Positions 52,133 through 61,625 of a stretch of 64,000 nucleotides of DNA are shown here, piece by piece (positions within the stretch are counted from its first letter, which is position 1; every line of letters starts with the position of its first letter). Under the pieces are notes generated by a model, which saw only the letters and a list, made by a program, of their open reading frames with translations, did no database searches and had not been told where the DNA came from. This DNA comes from Sphingobacteriia bacterium 24-36-13 (lineage in GTDB: Bacteria; Bacteroidota; Bacteroidia; Chitinophagales; Chitinophagaceae). The stretch lies in the NCBI GenBank assembly GCA_002281875.1, contig NCHN01000001.1, forward strand, positions 1 through 64,000, in the 5' to 3' direction. Position numbers and translations under genes: made by a program.

Positions 52133-53761
52133 TTATACCTGAAACACACCCGTATTGAATTTCTCCAAATATGGATTGTGGTTCGAAGCTGCAATGCTTT
52201 CAGCTATTAATTGTCTGGTATTAATTGGATCAATAATTTCATCTACCCATAATCTAGCAGCAGCATAGTAAGGAGTGGTTTGTTGATAGTATCTGTCTTT
52301 AATGGTATCAAGCAATGTTTTTTCTTCTTCAGGAGTTACTTCTCTTCCTTTTGATTTCATAGTTGCAACTTGAATTTGGGCAAGGGTTTTAGCTGCTTGG
52401 TCTCCACCCATTACTGCAATTTTTGCTGAAGGCCATGCAAAAATAAATCTTGGATCATAAGCTTTTCCGCACATTGCATAATTGCCTGCACCATAGCTAT
52501 TGCCTATTACAATCGTAATCTTTGGAACGATGGAATTGGCCACTGCATTTACTAGTTTTGCTCCATCTTTTATAATACCACTGTGTTCACTTCTACTTCC
52601 AACCATGAACCCCGTTACGTCTTGTAAAAAAACAAGCGGAATCTTTTTTTGATTACAATTCATGATAAATCTCGCGGCTTTGTCTGCACTGTCGTTATAT
52701 ATTACACCGCCAATTTGCATTTCACCTTTTTTGCTCTTACAAACCAATCGTTGGTTAGCTACAATGCCAACTGCCCATCCCTCAATTCGCGCATAACCAC
52801 ACAAAATGGTTTTACCATAATCTTGTTTAAATTGATTGAACTCGCTGTTGTCTACCATTCGTTCAATTATTTCTAACATATCGTATGGCTTCAGATTTCC
52901 TTCAGGTATAATGCTATAAATGTCTGATGGATTTTTAACTGGAGGAGCAGGATTTACTCGATCAAATCCAGCTTTTTCTGGGGCCCCAATTTTGCTGATT
53001 ATTTTTTTAATATGGTCTAAGCAATCGTGTTCTGTTTTGAACTTATAATCTGCAATACCACTAATTTCAGTATGGGTGATTGCTCCCCCCAAAGTTTCAT
53101 TGTCAATATCTTCGCCTATTGCAGCTTTTACTAAATAAGATCCTGCTAAAAAAATACTACCATTGCCTTCTACCATTAATGTTTCATCACTCATAATAGG
53201 CAAATATGCACCCCCTGCAACACATGCGCCCATGACCGCTGCAATTTGAGTGATGCCCATTGCACTCATTCTTGCATTATTTCTAAAAACTCTACCAAAA
53301 TGTTCTTTGTCTGGAAATATTTCATCTTGCATAGGTAGAAAAACACCTGCACTATCTACTAAATAAATAATTGGAAGCCTGTTTTCCATTGCAATTTCTT
53401 GCATCCTTAAATTCTTCTTTCCTGTGATAGGAAACCAAGCTCCTGCTTTAACTGTTTGGTCATTTGCTACAATTACACATTGCCTACCACTGATATATCC
53501 AATTCCTGCTACTGTTCCTCCTGCAGGACATCCTCCTTCATCTTCATACATGCCATATCCGGCGAAGCCGCCAATTTCTGTGAATGGTTGAGCTGAATCA
53601 CACAAATATTCAATTCGTTCCCTTGCCGTTAGTTTATTTCTTTCTTTTTGTTTTTCAATTGCCTTTTTACCTCCTCCTAATGCAATTTTTTCCATGCGCT
53701 GTCTCATTTCGCTTAACATGAGTTTCATCCAATCTTCATTGCGGTTTTCATTCAAATTCAT
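52133..53761 (-). CDS. Acyl-CoA carboxylase beta (carboxyltransferase) subunit
   Basis: A 542-residue biotin-dependent carboxyltransferase of the PCC/MCC beta family, with both crotonase-like halves. N-terminal marks are KLTARERIEYLCD and GGTVAGIGYISGR; C-terminal marks are FLQDVTGFMVGSRSE, IGNSYGAGNYAMCG and MGGDQAAKTLAQIQ. The length and motif resemble methylcrotonyl- or propionyl-CoA carboxylase. The biotin-carrying alpha subunit is not adjacent, so the substrate is open. Its stop overlaps the rnhA upstream start. Confidence 0.92.
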   Translation of the reverse strand: MNLNENRNEDWMKLMLSEMRQRMEKIALGGGKKAIEKQKERNKLTARERIEYLCDSAQPFTEIGGFAGYGMYEDEGGCPAGGTVAGIGYISGRQCVIVANDQTVKAGAWFPITGKKNLRMQEIAMENRLPIIYLVDSAGVFLPMQDEIFPDKEHFGRVFRNNARMSAMGITQIAAVMGACVAGGAYLPIMSDETLMVEGNGSIFLAGSYLVKAAIGEDIDNETLGGAITHTEISGIADYKFKTEHDCLDHIKKIISKIGAPEKAGFDRVNPAPPVKNPSDIYSIIPEGNLKPYDMLEIIERMVDNSEFNQFKQDYGKTILCGYARIEGWAVGIVANQRLVCKSKKGEMQIGGVIYNDSADKAARFIMNCNQKKIPLVFLQDVTGFMVGSRSEHSGIIKDGAKLVNAVANSIVPKITIVIGNSYGAGNYAMCGKAYDPRFIFAWPSAKIAVMGGDQAAKTLAQIQVATMKSKGREVTPEEEKTLLDTIKDRYYQQTTPYYAAARLWVDEIIDPINTRQLIAESIAASNHNPYLEKFNTGVFQV

Positions 53762-53782
53762 ATACGAACAATTGTTAGTTTA

Positions 53783-53790
53783 CAAATATA
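53783..53790 (-). promoter_or_regulatory. Bacteroidota -7 box upstream of acyl-CoA carboxylase beta gene
   Basis: On the minus strand the bases read TATATTTG, a perfect TAnnTTTG element 22 bases before the start codon at 53761. No -33 box is evident. Confidence 0.45.
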
Positions 53791-53815
53791 AGTGTACTTT
53801 AAGTATATTTAAGAT

Positions 53816-55420
53816 ATGACGTACGACTTTATCATAATTGGGGCAGGTTCAGCAGGTTCTGTGTTGGCATATCGGTTATCAGAAAATCCCGAAAACAAAG
53901 TATTGCTGATAGAAGCAGGTGGTCCTGATAAGAAAAGGGAAATTCATATTCCAGGGGCTTATGGAGAACTTCATCGATCTGAAGTTGACTGGCAGTTTTG
54001 GGGTACACCTCAGCCTTCTTTAAACAATCGAAAATTATATATCCCGAGAGGGAAAACACTTGGTGGTAGCAGTTCTACTAATGCTATGGCATACGTAAGA
54101 GGAAATAAGGCCGACTTTGATGAGTGGGCTGAACTTGGAAATCCTGGTTGGTCTTACGAAAAGGTATTGCCGTATTTTATTAAGTCTGAATTCAATGAAA
54201 ATATTGAATCTGCTTTTCATGGTCAAGATGGCCCAATGTATATCAGTTATGCCAAGCAACCCAGTGTTTTTGCAGAAGCATTTGTAGAAGCTTGTGAACA
54301 AAATGGGATATCTAAAAATGAAGACTACAATGGTGCAGTTCAAGAAGGTGCTCATTTGCTACAATTTAATATAAAAAACAATAAGCGATTTAGTGCGGCT
54401 GATGCATTTTTAAAGCCTGCCATGAAAAGAAAGAATCTTGTTGTAAAAACCAATACCAGAGTTAAGCGGGTAATTATTGAAAATGGAAGAGCAGTAGGGG
54501 TTGAAGTTTCGTCTGCCTATACCCAATCTGAAAGAATCAATTGTAATAAAGAAGTTTTGTTATCGGCTGGAGCCATTCAATCTCCCCAATTATTGATGCT
54601 TTCAGGTGTTGGTGATTCAACTGAATTAAAAAGAGTAGGAATTGACGTATTGGTTGCTTTGCCCGGTGTTGGAAAAAACTTGCAAGATCATTTTTGGAGT
54701 GGGGTAACAATAGAAACCAATACACCATCGGCCAATTCATTATTAAAACCTTGGAACAAACGAAAAGCCATTTTACAACATCTTTTGTTTAAGAAAGGAC
54801 CATTGGGAAATAGTCCATTAGAAGCAAATGCTTTTATACAATTGCAATCGAATCAAATTAGGCCAGATATACAATTTCATTTTGCCCCAATTGGTATTTC
54901 GCCAGATTATTCTACTGATATTTATAATTTAAAAACATTTCCTACTACGGATAGCATTTCAATTATGTCCATTTTGTTGCACCCAGAAAGCAGAGGAACG
55001 GTAGGCTTAAAGTCTGCTAATCCAACTGATAGTGTAATTATTAATCATCAAGCACTGAGTAGTGAAAATGACCAATTATTATTGTTGAAAGCCATCAGGA
55101 AATCAATCAATATTATGCAATCTCCTGCTTTGGAAGCCTATGCCAATGGAACGAGTTCTATTCCTGCTGCAGACGCATCTGATGAGCAAATAAAAGAGCA
55201 TATCCAAAAAACACTGGAAACTTTGTATCATCCTGTTGGAACCTGCAAGATGGGTAATGATGCATTAGCAGTGGTAGATCATACTTTGAAAGTTAAGAAA
55301 GTAAAAGGATTAAGAGTGGTAGATGCATCTGTTATGCCTACCATTGTCTCAGGCAATACCAATGCAGCAACCATCATGATAGCTGAAAAAGCTGCCGATA
55401 TGATACTTTCAGGTAATTAA
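53816..55420 (+). CDS. GMC family FAD-dependent oxidoreductase (choline dehydrogenase-like)
   Basis: A 534-residue GMC flavoprotein. The FAD dinucleotide motif IIGAGSAGSVLAYRLSE is at the N terminus, followed by the GMC signatures GKTLGGSSSTNAMAYVRGN and SAGAIQSPQLLMLSGVG and the C-terminal catalytic LYHPVGTCKMG and SGNTNAATIMIAEKAA. It resembles choline or alcohol dehydrogenases but has no betaine genes nearby. No signal peptide is seen, so it is probably cytoplasmic. Divergent from the carboxylase and followed by malQ, after 52 bases. Confidence 0.92.
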   Translation: MTYDFIIIGAGSAGSVLAYRLSENPENKVLLIEAGGPDKKREIHIPGAYGELHRSEVDWQFWGTPQPSLNNRKLYIPRGKTLGGSSSTNAMAYVRGNKADFDEWAELGNPGWSYEKVLPYFIKSEFNENIESAFHGQDGPMYISYAKQPSVFAEAFVEACEQNGISKNEDYNGAVQEGAHLLQFNIKNNKRFSAADAFLKPAMKRKNLVVKTNTRVKRVIIENGRAVGVEVSSAYTQSERINCNKEVLLSAGAIQSPQLLMLSGVGDSTELKRVGIDVLVALPGVGKNLQDHFWSGVTIETNTPSANSLLKPWNKRKAILQHLLFKKGPLGNSPLEANAFIQLQSNQIRPDIQFHFAPIGISPDYSTDIYNLKTFPTTDSISIMSILLHPESRGTVGLKSANPTDSVIINHQALSSENDQLLLLKAIRKSINIMQSPALEAYANGTSSIPAADASDEQIKEHIQKTLETLYHPVGTCKMGNDALAVVDHTLKVKKVKGLRVVDASVMPTIVSGNTNAATIMIAEKAADMILSGN

Positions 55421-55472
55421 AGTGTCTTAGTTACACATTGTTTACTATTTTAGCGTCAATAAATTTTTTACA

Positions 55473-58382
55473 TTGGCTACTTCAAAAAAAACGATTGCTG
55501 CAAAAGGGGAACTTCCTGTTGTAGAAAAAAAAGCAAAAGCTATTGTTGCTGATCATACAACGATAGAAAAAAAAGCTACAGTAAAAAAAAGTACAGATAA
55601 AAAGGCTGCTCCCAAAAAAGCTGCTGTAAAAAAAACAGTGGTTAAACAAGCTGGGGAAACAACGGCAAAAAAAGCTGTTTCAACAAAATTGCATTTTCAG
55701 TTACGCTATCATACTGAGTTCGGGCAGAATCTTTTTTTAACTGGAAATCATGTATCACTGGGTAATGGTGATATAGCGAATGCAATACCCATGCAATACC
55801 TTAATGAACAGGCATGGACTGTTACTCTCGATTGGTTAGAAGATGCATCAAAAGAACCAGTACAATACAATTATGTTTTGATGAATGCAGACGGTTCAAC
55901 AGTAGTAGACTGGGGCACTGACAGAGTCATTGATATTAAATCATATAAGGCAAATCAAATACAAATCATAGATACCTGGAATCATGCAGGTTACTTTGAA
56001 AATGCTTTTTATACAGAAGCTTTTCAAAGTGTATTATTGAAGGAGGCACAAACAGAAAATAAAACAAAAGCAGAAAAATCTTCCACACATATATTTAGAG
56101 TTAAAAGCCCCTTACTTTCCAAAAACCAAGTTGTTTGTATTTCAGGTACATTCAGTAAAGCCAATAATTGGTCTGAAGAAAATTTGGTGCTGATGCAGAA
56201 AAAATCAGAAAGTCCATTTTTTGAAATCAGCTTAAACCTTGGTAAAGAACAATTTCCCATCGCCTATAAATATGGAGTGTACGATCTGGAGCTTAAAAAG
56301 CTAATACAATTTGAATCTGGTGATAATCGAGTGTTACATCATCCAGTAGTAAAAAATCAAATTACACTTGTAAATGATGGGTTTACATATTTGCCGAACC
56401 AAACCTGGAAAGGGGCTGGTGTAGCTATCCCAGTATTTAGTTTGCGCACTCAATCTAGTTTTGGAGTGGGTGAATTCACCGATTTAATTAAAATGGCTGA
56501 TTGGGCTTCAATGGTTGGATTAAAAATGATTCAACTATTGCCAGTAAATGATACTACAGCAACTAATACCAATAAAGATTCCTATCCATATGCAGCTATT
56601 TCTGCATTTGCCTTACATCCTCTATATCTTAATTTATCTAAGATTGCGGGAAAAGGGCATTCAAAACAATTGCAGCAATTAGAAAAAGAACGATTGCAAC
56701 TAAATTCATTGCCTAGTGTAGACTATGCTTCTGTTATTAATTTAAAATTAGGTTTCGCTAAAAAAGTTTTTCAAAAAGTAGGTAAGGATTTGCCAGAAGA
56801 TAAGTCCTTTCAAGTTTTTTTTGAACAGAATAAACATTGGTTGGTTTCTTATGCTGCATTTTGTTATTTGCGAGATGAATACGGTACAGTCGATTTTGGG
56901 AAGTGGCCTGCTTATAAAAATTATAAAGAAAAAGATATTGCTGAATTGACTAATCCTCAATCTGCTGCATACCTTGACATTGCTTTCTACTATTTTTTAC
57001 AATACCATTTGCATCTACAATTAAAGGAAGCAACTGCCTATGCGCATGGAAAAGGGGTCATCATAAAGGGTGATATAGCAATAGGGGTGTTTAGACATGG
57101 CGCAGATACTTGGCAGCATCCAGATTTGTTTCATATGGATTTTCAAGCAGGTGCACCACCTGATGATTTTGCAGTGACAGGTCAAAATTGGGGCTTCCCT
57201 ACTTATAATTGGCAACGAATGCAAGAAGACGGGTTTGCTTGGTGGAAACAGCGATTTGAGCAAATGAGTCATTATTTTGATGCATTTAGAATTGACCATA
57301 TTCTTGGATTTTTTAGAATATGGAGCATTCCTTTACATGCAGTAGAAGGCATTATGGGTCATTTTGTGCCAGCAATTCCTATTACACTTTCAACTTTCGC
57401 TCAACTAGGAATATGGTTTGATTATGATAGATATACGAAACCATATATAACCGACTCGGTACTTTGGGAAGTGTTTGGTTACGATAATGAGTTGGTTAAA
57501 AGTATGTTCTTAATCAATCTTAAAGATGGAACCTACAGTTTAAAACATGGGTTTGAAACACAAAGGCAAGTAGAGCAACATTTTGCTACATTAGATCAAG
57601 ATGTTTATCATGAAAAAATAAAAAAAGGACTATTTAGTTTAATAAGTAATATTATTCTATTTGATGCAGATGGCACCCGTGAATATTTTCATTTTAGGTA
57701 TGGGATAGAAAATACTTCAACATTTAAAAATTTGGAATACAGTACGCAACAGCAATTGCGTAGTTTGTATCTCAATTATTTCTTTAAACAGCAAGATGAG
57801 TTTTGGAAAAAAGAAGCGAATAACAAATTGCCTGCATTAAAGCGGGTCACCAATATGCTGGTTTGTGGGGAAGACCTAGGAATGGTGCCAGGCTGCGTAC
57901 CTGAAGTTATGCAACAGTTGGGATTGTTGAGTTTAGAAATCCAACGTATGCCCAAAAATCCTGAAACTGAATTTTTCCATCCCAATGATGCCCCTTACTT
58001 AAGCGTAGTAACTCCTTCTACGCATGATATGAGTACAATACGCGGGTGGTGGGAAGAGGATAAAAACAAGATTCAACATTTTTATAATCACCAATTAGGA
58101 CAATGGGGTGATGCGCCATATTATTGTGAGGCATGGATTAATAAAGCAATTGTTTTGCAGCACTTATATTCTCCCGCCATGTGGAGTGTTTTTCAAATAC
58201 AAGACTTAATGGGGATGAATGAAAAAATAAGAAGAGAAGACCCATTAGAAGAACAAATTAATGTACCTGCAAATCCAAACCATTATTGGTGTTATCGAAT
58301 GCATACAACCATTGAGGAGTTAATCTTAGCTGATGATTTTAATCAGGAGCTATTGGCATTTATTAAAAAATCAGGGAGATAA
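55473..58382 (+). CDS. malQ: 4-alpha-glucanotransferase (GH77) with CBM20 modules and a lysine-rich N-terminal tail
   Basis: A 969-residue amylomaltase. Residues 1-70 are a Lys/Ala/Thr-rich, disordered tail with five evenly spaced KKxxx repeats. Next come two CBM20-like starch-binding modules (about 72-175 and 200-300) and the GH77 barrel with nucleophile Asp608 (FRIDHILGFFR), acid/base Glu800 (CGEDLGMVP) and Asp852 (STHDMSTIRGWW). This CBM20-GH77 layout is that of DPE2-type enzymes acting on glycogen-like glucans. Only a TTG start is available at 55473; the next in-frame Met would cut into the first CBM. Confidence 0.9.
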   Translation: MATSKKTIAAKGELPVVEKKAKAIVADHTTIEKKATVKKSTDKKAAPKKAAVKKTVVKQAGETTAKKAVSTKLHFQLRYHTEFGQNLFLTGNHVSLGNGDIANAIPMQYLNEQAWTVTLDWLEDASKEPVQYNYVLMNADGSTVVDWGTDRVIDIKSYKANQIQIIDTWNHAGYFENAFYTEAFQSVLLKEAQTENKTKAEKSSTHIFRVKSPLLSKNQVVCISGTFSKANNWSEENLVLMQKKSESPFFEISLNLGKEQFPIAYKYGVYDLELKKLIQFESGDNRVLHHPVVKNQITLVNDGFTYLPNQTWKGAGVAIPVFSLRTQSSFGVGEFTDLIKMADWASMVGLKMIQLLPVNDTTATNTNKDSYPYAAISAFALHPLYLNLSKIAGKGHSKQLQQLEKERLQLNSLPSVDYASVINLKLGFAKKVFQKVGKDLPEDKSFQVFFEQNKHWLVSYAAFCYLRDEYGTVDFGKWPAYKNYKEKDIAELTNPQSAAYLDIAFYYFLQYHLHLQLKEATAYAHGKGVIIKGDIAIGVFRHGADTWQHPDLFHMDFQAGAPPDDFAVTGQNWGFPTYNWQRMQEDGFAWWKQRFEQMSHYFDAFRIDHILGFFRIWSIPLHAVEGIMGHFVPAIPITLSTFAQLGIWFDYDRYTKPYITDSVLWEVFGYDNELVKSMFLINLKDGTYSLKHGFETQRQVEQHFATLDQDVYHEKIKKGLFSLISNIILFDADGTREYFHFRYGIENTSTFKNLEYSTQQQLRSLYLNYFFKQQDEFWKKEANNKLPALKRVTNMLVCGEDLGMVPGCVPEVMQQLGLLSLEIQRMPKNPETEFFHPNDAPYLSVVTPSTHDMSTIRGWWEEDKNKIQHFYNHQLGQWGDAPYYCEAWINKAIVLQHLYSPAMWSVFQIQDLMGMNEKIRREDPLEEQINVPANPNHYWCYRMHTTIEELILADDFNQELLAFIKKSGR
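55569..55646 (+). repeat. KKxxx pentapeptide repeats in the MalQ tail
   Basis: Within the malQ tail, KK pairs occur every five residues (codons from residue 33 to 54, then a lone K58): KKATV, KKSTD, KKAAP, KKAAV, KKTVV. The DNA is accordingly rich in A runs, such as eight-A tracts. The pattern resembles histone H1-like or AlgP-type basic repeats. Confidence 0.85.
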
Positions 58383-58391
58383 ATATAAATA

Positions 58392-59405
58392 GTGGTACTT
58401 CAATTTACACAAACCAATCTTCCATTTGTAGACGCATTTACCATCTCTAATGGAAGAACAAAAACGCATCAAACTGCATTGTTGGTAGCATTGTCTGTGG
58501 GCCCTTTTATAGGTTACGGTGAAGCCCCTGCAATTGCATATTACAATATCACGGTAGATCAAATGGTGGAGGACTTGACTAAGAAGCAAAAGTTGGTCGA
58601 AAAATTTGCATTAACTGATCCCGAACGTTATTGGCATTATTTGCACCACTTATTTCCGCAAAATCCATTTTTAGTATCTGCTTTAGATATGGCTGGCTGG
58701 GATTTATTTGGACAAATGAAAGCCAAGCCTTTGTACCAATTATGGAATACCGAATGGAAAGAAGAATTGCCAAAATGTGATTACACAATTGGAATTGATT
58801 CCATTGAAAAAATGGTTGAAAAAATGAAGGCTAAGCCATGGCCTATATATAAAATAAAATTAGGGACGCCAGACGATATCGGAATTATTCAAGCCCTCCG
58901 TAAATATACTGACGCCATTTTTAGGGTGGATGCCAATGCTGGTTGGACAACTGAGCAGGCATTAAAACTTATTCCTGAATTAGCTCAATTAGGAGTTGAA
59001 TTTATTGAGCAGCCATTAGCGAAAGACAATTGGGATGGAATGAAAATATTATTCAACAAGTCTACATTGCCATTGATTGCAGATGAGTCTTGTGTTTCAG
59101 AACATGATGTAACAAAATGTGTTGGTTTTTTTCATGGAATTAATATCAAACTAACCAAGTGTAGTGGTATAACCCCAGCAAGAAGAATGATTCAAGAAGC
59201 GCGTTCATTAGGTTTAAAAGTAATGATGGGCAGTATGAACGAATCGGTAATTGGTTCTGCTGCTATTGGACATTTTTTGCCCCAGTTAGACTATGTAGAT
59301 ATGGACGGACCATTGTTGCTTGCTGAAGCAAACGCAAAAGGAGTTGAATTTGAGCAAGGAAAAGTATTATTATCTAATAAGCCTGGATTAGGTATTTTCT
59401 TTTAA
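58392..59405 (+). CDS. Dipeptide epimerase (L-Ala-D/L-Glu epimerase type, enolase superfamily)
   Basis: A 337-residue enolase-superfamily epimerase. Conserved elements: the second Lys of IYKIKLG, the metal ligands in RVDANAGW, EFIEQPL and IADESC, and the base Lys in NIKLTKCSG. Family members epimerise L-Ala-D-Glu from murein turnover or related dipeptides, consistent with the murein-related genes nearby. It begins with GTG at 58392, nine bases after the malQ stop, and its end overlaps the convergent NUDIX gene by 18 bases. Confidence 0.9.
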   Translation: MVLQFTQTNLPFVDAFTISNGRTKTHQTALLVALSVGPFIGYGEAPAIAYYNITVDQMVEDLTKKQKLVEKFALTDPERYWHYLHHLFPQNPFLVSALDMAGWDLFGQMKAKPLYQLWNTEWKEELPKCDYTIGIDSIEKMVEKMKAKPWPIYKIKLGTPDDIGIIQALRKYTDAIFRVDANAGWTTEQALKLIPELAQLGVEFIEQPLAKDNWDGMKILFNKSTLPLIADESCVSEHDVTKCVGFFHGINIKLTKCSGITPARRMIQEARSLGLKVMMGSMNESVIGSAAIGHFLPQLDYVDMDGPLLLAEANAKGVEFEQGKVLLSNKPGLGIFF

Positions 59406-59846
59406 TAGTTGAATGACCACTTTGTCAATAGGTAAAGTTACTGATGCTGGGGTTAATTGGTTTAAGGGGATCCACCTAAATACTTCAGATTCTCCATTGG
59501 GATCTGCCACTTGTTCTTTACTAAAATTGAATGGTATCTCTGAAGTTTTGATTTTAGTTGTGTCTGCAGCATGAACTATATAATAAATGGAGATGATTTG
59601 ATCTTTGTTATTGAATGCAGAAATTTGAAAAAAATCAGTCGTATAGAAATGAGCGCCTACTTTTACTTCAATCCCAGTTTCCTCCATGAATTCTCTTTGT
59701 AAGCAATCTCTAGTGCCTTCTCCAAATTCCAATCCTCCACCTGGTAATTTAGTGATATAGCTTCCTCTAATAAATTCATCTGTCACCAATAAGCGTTGGT
59801 GTTGATCAATTAACAAACCGTAAACTCGAACATTAAATAAGGGCAT
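59388..59846 (-). CDS. NUDIX hydrolase
   Basis: A 152-residue NUDIX protein with a full box: GGGLEFGEGTRDCLQREFME then ETGI. The N terminus LFNVRVYGLLIDQHQRLLVTDE matches small NUDIX proteins that clean up nucleotide or sugar-nucleotide substrates (exact substrate unknown). It is the third NUDIX protein in the window but is not closely like the tandem pair. Its start is next to the CorA gene's stop, and its 3' end overlaps the dipeptide epimerase gene by 18 bases. Confidence 0.9.
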   Translation of the reverse strand: MPLFNVRVYGLLIDQHQRLLVTDEFIRGSYITKLPGGGLEFGEGTRDCLQREFMEETGIEVKVGAHFYTTDFFQISAFNNKDQIISIYYIVHAADTTKIKTSEIPFNFSKEQVADPNGESEVFRWIPLNQLTPASVTLPIDKVVIQLLKENT

Positions 59847-60785
59847 TTAAAACCATTTTTTCTTGTAAAAATAACCGCCAATAACAATTGATATAAAAAG
59901 CGAAATTATTACGGGTATATAAAACGCATGATTTGAATGTTGGTAGGGGAGGTCTACATTCATCCCATATATGCTGGTAACTAAAATAGGTAAAGACAAT
60001 ATTATTGTAATTGAAGTGAGCCGCTTCATTACATTGTTTAAATTATTGCTGATGATACTGGCGAATGCATCCATTGTACTACTTAAGATATTGGTATATA
60101 TATTAGCCATTTCCAATGCTTGGCTGGTATCTACTATTAAATCTTGGAGAAATTCTCTTTCATCTTCGTTTAATCCTAGAAAATTAGTACGCTCCATTTT
60201 CATCATGAGCATTTCATTACTCCTTAGGGCCGTTACAAAATACACTAAGCTTTTTTGTACCCTCATCAATTTTAATAAGTCTACGTTGCTGTTGCTATCG
60301 TATAAGCTTTGTTCGTATTGATTTCTATTGTGGTTGATTTCTTTTAAGTAGTCTAAAAAGGTTTGAACAACTTTCTCAAACACTTTTAATACCATCATAT
60401 TCCTTTTGTCTGGATGTCTTTTCTGAAAAGTATTTAAGAATTTTTTGATGGCCCCATTGTCGAAAGAGTTTACTGTAATGATTTGATTATGGGTAAGAAT
60501 AATGCAAATTGGAATGGTAATATAAAAGGCATCCGAATCATTAAATGAATTGTTTTCTGTAGGAGTTTTTATAATGATAATTTTTACATTATCCTCCATT
60601 TCATAACGAGGGCGCTCGTCAATATCTAATGAGTCTCTTAAAAACTCAATGGGAATTTCTAATTCATTACTCAATTCTATAAACTCTTCTTCTTTAAAGG
60701 GAGGAACTAAGTTTACCCAAACCCCTTGATCGGCTTTTGGAATTTCAATCGTTTGACCGTTTATGTTTTTGAAATACTGAATCAT
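59847..60785 (-). CDS. corA: CorA family magnesium/divalent cation transporter
   Basis: A 312-residue CorA. A large cytoplasmic N-terminal domain (about 1-245, with PIEFLRDSLDIDERPRYE) is followed by the membrane-proximal long helix and two C-terminal transmembrane helices carrying the selectivity motif YGMNVDLPY. The motif and C-terminal basic tail (YKKKWF) are canonical. It forms the pentameric Mg2+ channel of the inner membrane. It is encoded on the minus strand between dapF and a NUDIX gene, with no gap to the NUDIX start. Confidence 0.93.
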   Translation of the reverse strand: MIQYFKNINGQTIEIPKADQGVWVNLVPPFKEEEFIELSNELEIPIEFLRDSLDIDERPRYEMEDNVKIIIIKTPTENNSFNDSDAFYITIPICIILTHNQIITVNSFDNGAIKKFLNTFQKRHPDKRNMMVLKVFEKVVQTFLDYLKEINHNRNQYEQSLYDSNSNVDLLKLMRVQKSLVYFVTALRSNEMLMMKMERTNFLGLNEDEREFLQDLIVDTSQALEMANIYTNILSSTMDAFASIISNNLNNVMKRLTSITIILSLPILVTSIYGMNVDLPYQHSNHAFYIPVIISLFISIVIGGYFYKKKWF

Positions 60786-60808
60786 CCTTTAAAGCCTTTG
60801 GTGTTTAT

Positions 60809-61588
60809 TTACAATGCAATCGTTCCTTTAAATACAAATGTTGCTGGCCCACAAAGCCATACGTTTTGAAAATGTTGGTTATCTGTTTTTTCAAATTCAA
60901 CGCTCAATTCTCCCCCTTTTGTAATTATTGCAACAATATTGAATCCAATTAATGCATTTTTATTACATAAAGCAGCAGCAGTTACCCCGGTTCCGCAACT
61001 ATAGGTTTCGTCTTCAACTCCTCGTTCATAAGTTCTAACCATTAATTTCCCGTCCGGTTGCTCTTCTACAAAATTCACATTGATGCCCTCTTTCTTAAAC
61101 TGGGTATTGTACCTAATTTTTTGCCCTTCTGCAAAAACATCTAATTCATTTAATTGCGTAACTGGTTTGATATAATGTGGTGAACCTGTATTTAAAATGA
61201 AAGCCCCATCTTGCTCATCAATTGTTTGAATATTATTCATTTTTAATTTAACCCATCCTGCTTTTTCAATAATTGCTTCATGTGTTCCATCAGATGCAAT
61301 AAAATTGAAATGGCTTTGTACGATTCCGCAATCTTGTGCAAATTGAGTTAAGCACCTGCCTCCATTTCCGCACATACTCCCTACGGCACCATCTGAATTA
61401 TAGTACTTCATTTCAAAGTCATAGCCTTCTTGCAAATTCAACAGCATTAATCCATCGGCACCAATACCAAATCTTCTATGACATAAATGCGCAATCTGTT
61501 CTTGAGAAAGATGTACTTGCTTATTTCTATTGTCTATTACAATAAAGTCATTACCTGTACCCTGGTATTTATAAAAATCCAATTGCAT
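60809..61588 (-). CDS. dapF: Diaminopimelate epimerase
   Basis: A 259-residue DapF converting LL- to meso-diaminopimelate for murein and lysine. The two catalytic Cys residues lie in SMCGNGGRC and TYSCGTGVTAAAL, and the N terminus KYQGTGNDFIVIDNR is the family signature. The fold has two similar halves. With lysC and the dipeptide epimerase in the same window, this adds to the peptide-bridge metabolism theme. Upstream on the same strand is the four-helix-bundle gene (37 bases away). Confidence 0.94.
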   Translation of the reverse strand: MQLDFYKYQGTGNDFIVIDNRNKQVHLSQEQIAHLCHRRFGIGADGLMLLNLQEGYDFEMKYYNSDGAVGSMCGNGGRCLTQFAQDCGIVQSHFNFIASDGTHEAIIEKAGWVKLKMNNIQTIDEQDGAFILNTGSPHYIKPVTQLNELDVFAEGQKIRYNTQFKKEGINVNFVEEQPDGKLMVRTYERGVEDETYSCGTGVTAAALCNKNALIGFNIVAIITKGGELSVEFEKTDNQHFQNVWLCGPATFVFKGTIAL

Positions 61589-61625
61589 ATTGCAATTTAG
61601 GTTGAAATCAGGAAGAACAGGTGGA

